Source: Verrucomicrobiota bacterium (GTDB lineage: Bacteria; Verrucomicrobiota; Verrucomicrobiia; Chthoniobacterales; Terrimicrobiaceae). Taken from it: DNA of 64,000 bases. Location: assembly GCA_026398275.1 (NCBI GenBank), contig JAPLTF010000055.1, forward strand, positions 1 to 64,000, in the 5' to 3' direction. Below the pieces are notes generated by a model. That model saw only the letters and a program-made list of their open reading frames with translations. It made no database searches and was not told the DNA's origin. Made by a program: the position numbers and the translations under genes. Shown here in pieces: positions 61,925 to 64,000 of this stretch (position 1 is its first letter; the number at the start of each line of letters is the position of its first letter).

Positions 61925-63102
61925 TTGGATGGTCTGCAATTGGGGTCCAGGAGTTGAATGACGTGGGCGACACGGAAGGGGCGTTTGACCAGCGACTTTG
62001 CGGAGTTCCACTGCATCATGCAGACATGGTTCGATGTGGCAAGGATGATGGGATCGCCTTCGGCTTCGTTGAGGAAGGCGGATTTCTTGGCGAGGATTTC
62101 GCGGGCGTTTTTAGGCTTTTGGATGTTGTAGATCCCGCCCGATCCGCAGCAATCCTTGGCGCATGGGGCGAGTTCCCACTGGTAACCGGTGGCATCGAGA
62201 ACAGCGGCCGGAATGCCGGGCGAGCGTTGCCCATGGACCAAATGGCAGGGGAGATCAACATAGACCCTTCCCCCCCGAGGTTCGCGTGCCTTGATGCCGA
62301 TCTCCCCAAGAAATTCGAGCACGTCGCGAACCGGCATGTCCGGCGCGAGCGTCTTTTTCAGCGCCAGCCCGCATCCCGCGGAATTGCTCACGGCCGCATC
62401 CACCGCGAGCGGCAGGAAGGCCCGGCGGTTCTGCTCGCGCAGCTCGTCCACGCCGTCCAGGCCGGTGTGCTCATGGAATGCTCCGCAGCAGCCCTGTTCA
62501 TCGGGGATCACGACCTGGATGTTGTTGTCAATGAGCACCCGCACGGTGGCGAAATTGATCTCCCGGAACATCGCCTCCATCAGGCACCCTGTCAGCAGAG
62601 CCACTCGCGGGCCGGTCGGCTTATGGAGCATCATTAAGCGCCGCGCATAAGCGGCGGTGGATTCCGTGACGTGAGGGCGTCCGGGGAAAATGAGCGGATG
62701 GGGGAAAAATCCCAGCGAGCGCAACGCCCGCGCGGGAGCCAGCGCGGCATTGAATAGCGCGGGATACCGGACCGCCTGGGCGGCAAGCCGGAGCTCGGGT
62801 TTCGGATGAAACCGTCCGGCGGAAACGTGCTCGTGGCGGGTTTGCTCGAGAATGTCTCCATACGCCACGCCTGCCGGGCAGACCGGTTCGCACGCGAGGC
62901 AGCCGACGCATTCGGATGTGTAGAAATCTGTCTCCGGGTCGCGCGCAAGCCTGCCAGCCGCCTCCTCCCTCCAGAGCCGGAGCCGTCCGCGCGGCGAATT
63001 ATTTTCATCGCCGGTGAGCCGGTAGGTCGGGCAAACCTCCAGGCAGAACCCGCAGTGGACACAGGTCGAGAGGAGATCCTTTTCAAGGAGTGGGTGACTC
63101 AT
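61921..63102 (-). CDS. glcF: Glycolate/lactate oxidase iron-sulfur subunit GlcF
   Basis: A 393-residue GlcF-type protein. Two 4Fe-4S ligand sets: C14-x2-C17-x2-C20-x3-C24 (CVHCGFCLEVCP) and C65-x2-C68-x2-C71-x3-C75 (CVGCLACEPVCP). Two CCG domains follow (EQGCCGAFHEHTG and KDCCGSGGIYNIQKP). It passes electrons from an FAD subunit oxidising 2-hydroxy acids (glycolate, lactate) to the quinone pool. ATG 63102 overlaps the glcE-like stop. In this operon it may oxidise lactate derived from lactaldehyde. Confidence 0.92.
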   Translation of the reverse strand: MSHPLLEKDLLSTCVHCGFCLEVCPTYRLTGDENNSPRGRLRLWREEAAGRLARDPETDFYTSECVGCLACEPVCPAGVAYGDILEQTRHEHVSAGRFHPKPELRLAAQAVRYPALFNAALAPARALRSLGFFPHPLIFPGRPHVTESTAAYARRLMMLHKPTGPRVALLTGCLMEAMFREINFATVRVLIDNNIQVVIPDEQGCCGAFHEHTGLDGVDELREQNRRAFLPLAVDAAVSNSAGCGLALKKTLAPDMPVRDVLEFLGEIGIKAREPRGGRVYVDLPCHLVHGQRSPGIPAAVLDATGYQWELAPCAKDCCGSGGIYNIQKPKNAREILAKKSAFLNEAEGDPIILATSNHVCMMQWNSAKSLVKRPFRVAHVIQLLDPNCRPSK

Positions 63103-64000
63103 GAGATGTTCCATTCTTTGCGCAAGGTGGAGATCCATGAGGCTTCGAGCGGCGACGGGCTGGGGCTCACATGCCGGCTCTGCCAATGGCCGCCCATGGC
63201 GTGCAGGGCGGATTCGATGGGACGGACGATTTCGCCGATGGCACCGCTGTCCGGAAGAAAAACATGAACCACCCCGCACGAGCAGAGTGCGACGCACTTT
63301 GCGCCGGGGTGCTTCGCGAGGGAGAGGGCCGTGTCGGCCACGAACTCGGGAGTGGTTTTCACGACCAGATCCGGGCAGCCGTCGAGGGCCGGGCCTGCCG
63401 CAGGTTCCAGCGCCAGAGAGAATTTCTTTGAGAATGCAGATAGGAAATCCTGATAGGCCTCGAATTCCAAGGCCGGGCAATGGACGGCAACGCGAAGGAA
63501 CGGGGAATCCCCCGCGACAAGATCCACCGAATCCAACCAATGCATCCACGTGGACTGGAGAAGTGATTTTAAGGCGGATCGCAAACAGGCGGCATCTCCG
63601 CGCAGACAAAAAACCCGCGAGGTGTCGCAGGCCGGCCGCAGGCGCAAAACGTAATCCATCGCGCGTCCGTAGCGGCTGCTGCTCGCAAGCAAAAACCGGA
63701 GGAGGTCGTATCCTGTGGTCGATTTGACCACGCGTTCGCCGACGCGCACCCGTCGTCCGTCGGGCAGCTCCCAGTTCATCCCGGTGATGTTGTCGCAATA
63801 GGGTCCGTATCGCGAGGAGGCCGGGGCAAACGGGCTGGACGCGACCTGCTCGCAGAGCGGGGTTGCACGGTCCAGGAGCAGCGGGAACCGCAGCCCGTGC
63901 GGCGATGCCTCGCGTTCGATGGCCGCCGCATCGCTCGTGGCGGACAGGCAGAGGACGCCGTCCACCGGATCCATGAAATGCTCAAAAAACCTTTCTTCCG
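63099..64000 (-). CDS. glcE: FAD-binding 2-hydroxyacid oxidase subunit (GlcE-like), partial
   Basis: The frame is open to the window edge, so the 5' end is not visible; about 300 residues are seen. DPVDGVLCLSATSDAAAIEREASPHGLRFPLLLDRATPLCEQVASSPFAPASSRYGPYCDNITGMNWELPDGRRVRVGERVVKSTTGYDLLRFLL is the FAD-binding 4 (PCMH) type motif block, and the remainder is the short cap of GlcE. An initiator ATG inside the visible part (63974) is possible but less likely. Translationally coupled to glcF by ATGA. The main GlcD-like subunit may lie upstream beyond 64000. Confidence 0.8.
   Translation of the reverse strand, partial: EERFFEHFMDPVDGVLCLSATSDAAAIEREASPHGLRFPLLLDRATPLCEQVASSPFAPASSRYGPYCDNITGMNWELPDGRRVRVGERVVKSTTGYDLLRFLLASSSRYGRAMDYVLRLRPACDTSRVFCLRGDAACLRSALKSLLQSTWMHWLDSVDLVAGDSPFLRVAVHCPALEFEAYQDFLSAFSKKFSLALEPAAGPALDGCPDLVVKTTPEFVADTALSLAKHPGAKCVALCSCGVVHVFLPDSGAIGEIVRPIESALHAMGGHWQSRHVSPSPSPLEASWISTLRKEWNIS

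Overview
This 64 kb window is a dense, GC-rich carbohydrate-catabolism region. I infer a member of the Verrucomicrobiota (or a close relative in the PVC group). The reasons are the gene repertoire: DUF4838 secreted glycosidase-like proteins, H-X9-DG pseudopilin-like proteins, uroporphyrinogen-decarboxylase-like enzymes inside sugar operons, a PEP-CTERM autotransporter-repeat protein, LacI regulators, paired GH29/GH36 enzymes, and one bacterial microcompartment (BMC) shell protein. No rRNA, tRNA, CRISPR array or replication origin was recognised.

Layout. (1) 91-26187, all on the minus strand: a long run of genes for deoxysugar glycans. It holds two GH29 alpha-L-fucosidases, a GH3 enzyme, a heparinase-like protein, SGNH esterases, a beta-helix protein, a six-hairpin glycosidase, L-rhamnose mutarotase (RhaM), the L-rhamnose symporter (RhaT), and a first aldonate module (SDR, enolase-superfamily dehydratase, 2-hydroxyacid dehydrogenase, TIM-barrel isomerase). 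(2) 26237-30343: a LacI regulator, a terminator and a very large PEP-CTERM beta-strand-repeat protein. (3) 30344-35697: a patchwork of toxin-antitoxin genes (ParE-like, MazEF-like, Phd/VapC), gene remnants, repeats and a secreted SGNH esterase. (4) 35698-49022, minus strand: two GH36 alpha-galactosidase-like enzymes, two paralogous six-hairpin glycosidase-like proteins, a secreted CBM-like protein, a DUF4838 lipoprotein and a pseudopilin. (5) 49255-50307: a second LacI regulator on the plus strand. (6) 50403 to beyond 64000, minus strand: a tightly coupled operon, mostly with 4-base ATGA overlaps. From its 5' end it encodes GlcE-like, GlcF, an AllA-like cupin, a tiny membrane peptide, a COG3618 lactonase, an SDR, a beta-sandwich protein, a second SDR, an enolase-superfamily dehydratase, an SMP-30 lactonase, a DHDPS-family aldolase, a two-domain BMC shell protein, a GH42 glycosidase and an MFS transporter.

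How the genes may work together. Intracellular glycosidases (none of the GH29, GH3, GH36 or GH42 proteins has a visible signal peptide) would release L-fucose, L-rhamnose or galactose. In region 6 the enzymes spell a non-phosphorylative route: dehydrogenase, lactonase, dehydratase, 2-keto-3-deoxy-aldonate aldolase. For a 6-deoxyhexose this yields pyruvate and lactaldehyde. A BMC shell protein beside the aldolase suggests lactaldehyde containment, and GlcE/GlcF-like subunits could oxidise the lactate formed later. The well-known planctomycete/verrucomicrobial fucose-rhamnose compartment uses a phosphorylative class II aldolase, so this combination would be a variant. Two unrelated proteins of the operon (an SDR and the AllA-like cupin) end in nearly the same peptide, LL(V/I)SREPYASK(A/P)IT, conserved across silent codon changes. 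That is the most intriguing signal in the window.
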